Positions 62,916 through 64,000 of a stretch of DNA of 64,000 nucleotides are shown here, in pieces. The notes beneath the pieces are model-generated. The model made no database searches and was not told the origin of the DNA. It saw only the letters and a list, made by a program, of their open reading frames with translations. Origin of the DNA: an uncultured Blautia sp. (GTDB lineage: Bacteria > Bacillota > Clostridia > Lachnospirales > Lachnospiraceae); the NCBI GenBank assembly GCA_900543715.1, contig UQSX01000007.1:1-64000 (forward strand), read 5' to 3'. How positions within the stretch are numbered: the stretch's first letter is position 1; each line of letters starts with the position of its first letter. Position numbers and translations under genes: made by a program.

Positions 62916-63557
62916 CTATTCCACTGTTATATATGCTTCTATCTTTTCAAAGGTCTTTCCTTTAATTCCGGAAACCTGCTGAATGTCCTCTATACTTCCA
63001 AAACCGCCGGTCTCTTCTCTGTAATCAATGATGGCCTGAGCCCGTACTTCTCCGATTCCGGGGATCGTCTGCAGTTCCTCCAGGGAAGCCTGATTGATGT
63101 TGACTTTTCCACTCTCTGCCTCCCCATTCCCCTTTGCTGTCTGGTCCGAAAGAACTCCCTGTTCTTTCAGAGCCTGGGTCTCTTCTCTTGTATAAACCAG
63201 GATCTTCTCTCCATCGGAAACAGTGGCCGCCTGATTCAGATACTGCGTATCCGCCTCTTCTGTAAATCCGCCCGCTGCTTCAATGGCCTGAAAAACTCTG
63301 GCATTTTCCTCCAGGGTATAGACTCCTGGATTTTTCACTGCCCCGCCAACATCCACCCAGATTCCGGAAGGGGATTCCCTCCCATCATCAGAGTCCTCCG
63401 TTTTCTCCTCTTCTTTCTCTGCAGCTTCCTGGTTTTCTGTCTCGGAGACCTCCCCTGACTGTCCAATGACGATCTCTTCTTTTCCACTTCCGCAGGAGGG
63501 AAGACAAAGCAGTGTCCAGAGAAAAATCATCGGCAGATAATTTTTTATTTTTTTCAT
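62916..63557 (-). CDS. ComEA-like helix-hairpin-helix DNA-binding protein
   Basis: 213 aa. The N-terminus looks like a lipoprotein signal (LLCLPSCGSG) rather than the simple anchor of Bacillus ComEA. An acidic Glu-rich linker (about 30-65) leads to an SLBB-type domain (VWVDVGGAVKNPGVYTL) and a C-terminal HhH pair (NINQASLEELQTIPGIGEVRAQAIIDYREETGG split over two helices). ComEA binds incoming DNA at the surface. It is first in the comEA-regulator-kinase-GerMN-comEC-holA run, under the promoter at 63615-63643. Confidence 0.93.
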   Translation of the reverse strand: MKKIKNYLPMIFLWTLLCLPSCGSGKEEIVIGQSGEVSETENQEAAEKEEEKTEDSDDGRESPSGIWVDVGGAVKNPGVYTLEENARVFQAIEAAGGFTEEADTQYLNQAATVSDGEKILVYTREETQALKEQGVLSDQTAKGNGEAESGKVNINQASLEELQTIPGIGEVRAQAIIDYREETGGFGSIEDIQQVSGIKGKTFEKIEAYITVE

Positions 63558-63614
63558 TCTACATACCTCATGCCTCAGTCAGACAGAAACAGTCCAGTAT
63601 GTACAACTGTATTT

Positions 63615-63643
63615 ATTGTAACGAATTTATGGGCGCTTTACAA
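63615..63643 (-). promoter_or_regulatory. Promoter of the comEA operon
   Basis: Minus strand TTGTAA (63638-63643), 17-bp spacer, TACAAT (63615-63620). The leader is about 50 bases. The rest of the gap up to 63803 shows no gene. Confidence 0.6.
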
Positions 63644-63803
63644 TATCTATTTTCAAGTTCTTATAAAATCCTTTACAATTCTCCCAAAGCCGCTGAATGA
63701 CTGTCTGCTGATCTTTCTTTCTGGAAATATATGGCTGACACGCCGGAAATAGTTTCTTGAAATGTAGCTTCAGTATAGCACTCTCTCCCAAAAATGGCAA
63801 ACC

Positions 63804-63834
63804 AAAAAACAGCTCCATGTCGGAGCTGTTTTTT
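63804..63834 (-). terminator. Terminator of the right-edge transporter gene
   Basis: AAAACAGCTCC (63806-63816) pairs with GGAGCTGTTTT (63822-63832), and the minus strand runs into TTTTTTGG. Confidence 0.82.
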
Positions 63835-63839
63835 GTACA

Positions 63840-64000
63840 TTATTCCCATTTAAAGATTACAATCCCTGTGACCGCTATAGCCATACCTATGAGTTTTCTC
63901 CATTCAAAAGGAGACTTTTCCACACCAAACAGTCCCATAAGTTCAATGATATAGGCCACTGCAAGCTGTGCTACTACGATAAGCATAGCTGATCTGGCTG
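63840..64000 (-). CDS. DMT-family (YdcZ/DUF606-like) transporter, C-terminal end (cut by window edge)
   Basis: Only the last 52 codons are visible on the minus strand. They read LIVVAQLAVAYIIELMGLFG, a short EKSPFEWRKL turn, and GMAIAVTGIVIFKWE before TAA. This pattern of two membrane segments split by a basic turn is the end of YdcZ/DUF606 proteins in the drug/metabolite transporter superfamily. The function is unknown, and the start lies outside. The terminator at 63804-63834 follows its stop. Confidence 0.65.
   Translation of the reverse strand, partial: ARSAMLIVVAQLAVAYIIELMGLFGVEKSPFEWRKLIGMAIAVTGIVIFKWE

Noticed and set aside
63757..63954. 65-codon plus-strand frame at the right edge
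   Set aside because: It runs through a terminator hairpin and is antisense to the recognisable end of a YdcZ-type transporter.
1..64000. CRISPR array, prophage or transposase
   Set aside because: No regularly spaced repeats, phage structural genes, integrase or transposase were found anywhere in the window.

Overview
The window looks like chromosomal core plus cell-envelope DNA from a spore-forming, anaerobic, Gram-positive Clostridia, most likely Lachnospiraceae (Blautia/Dorea/Ruminococcus-like). The reasons are moderate GC, strong GGAGG-type ribosome sites, spoIIP and gpr (sporulation), an A-type flavoprotein (oxygen/NO defence in anaerobes), DUF4364 and DUF4867 proteins typical of this family, and the Firmicute order comEC-holA-rpsT-gpr-spoIIP. 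I see no insertion sequence, prophage, CRISPR array or rRNA. Most genes lie on the minus strand.

Layout. 1-8 kb: a cut DUF4867 gene, a lone short solute-binding lipoprotein, a YhcC-type radical SAM protein with a DUF4364 regulator, nrdR behind a flavodiiron protein, an M42 aminopeptidase, an unusual carbamate kinase and a split ThrE exporter. 8-13.2 kb: carA-carB-uppP, with a leader that may carry a PyrR-like element. 13.5-14.2 kb: two identical tRNA-Leu(CAG) genes, then a dense cluster of palindromes. 14.2-17.6 kb: a divergent orphan ClpX and a membrane-anchored HtrA protease. 17.7-30.4 kb: surface-polysaccharide genes (rhamnosyltransferase-like GT2s, LCP ligase, initiating sugar-phosphate transferase, two large dual-domain GT2s, a TagGH-type ABC exporter), interrupted by a D,D-carboxypeptidase. 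30.4-42.5 kb: azlCD, an HPr-like protein, a cdaA-cdaR (c-di-AMP) operon led by two unknown membrane proteins, comF-recD2, mreB, and uvrA under a recognisable SOS box. 42.6-46.2 kb: a CBS protein, hemW and lepA. 46.2-53.6 kb: a second polysaccharide block (UDP-sugar dehydrogenase, YfhO, GT4, GT2, flippase). 53.7-64 kb: spoIIP-gpr, rpsT, holA, comEC, a GerMN lipoprotein, a two-component system, comEA, and a cut DMT-type transporter.

How the genes work together. Two polysaccharide blocks plus LCP, UppP, carboxypeptidase, MreB and HtrA give the region a strong envelope theme: lipid carrier recycling, polymer initiation and extension, export, attachment to peptidoglycan and wall trimming. The c-di-AMP operon would monitor turgor and wall state. 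In the last 8 kb a two-component system and a GerMN lipoprotein sit between the DNA-uptake genes comEA and comEC, which suggests common control of envelope sensing and competence proteins.

The most unusual points are a ClpX paralogue with no RKH substrate loop, a carbamate kinase with two altered glycine loops, a palindrome cluster that can fold as a three-way junction, a tandem beta-repeat module fused to a dual GT2, a probable shared extracytoplasmic domain in YfhO and a small membrane protein, and the unknown membrane pair in the cdaA operon. Start sites, promoters and terminators were read by eye; none is experimentally supported.
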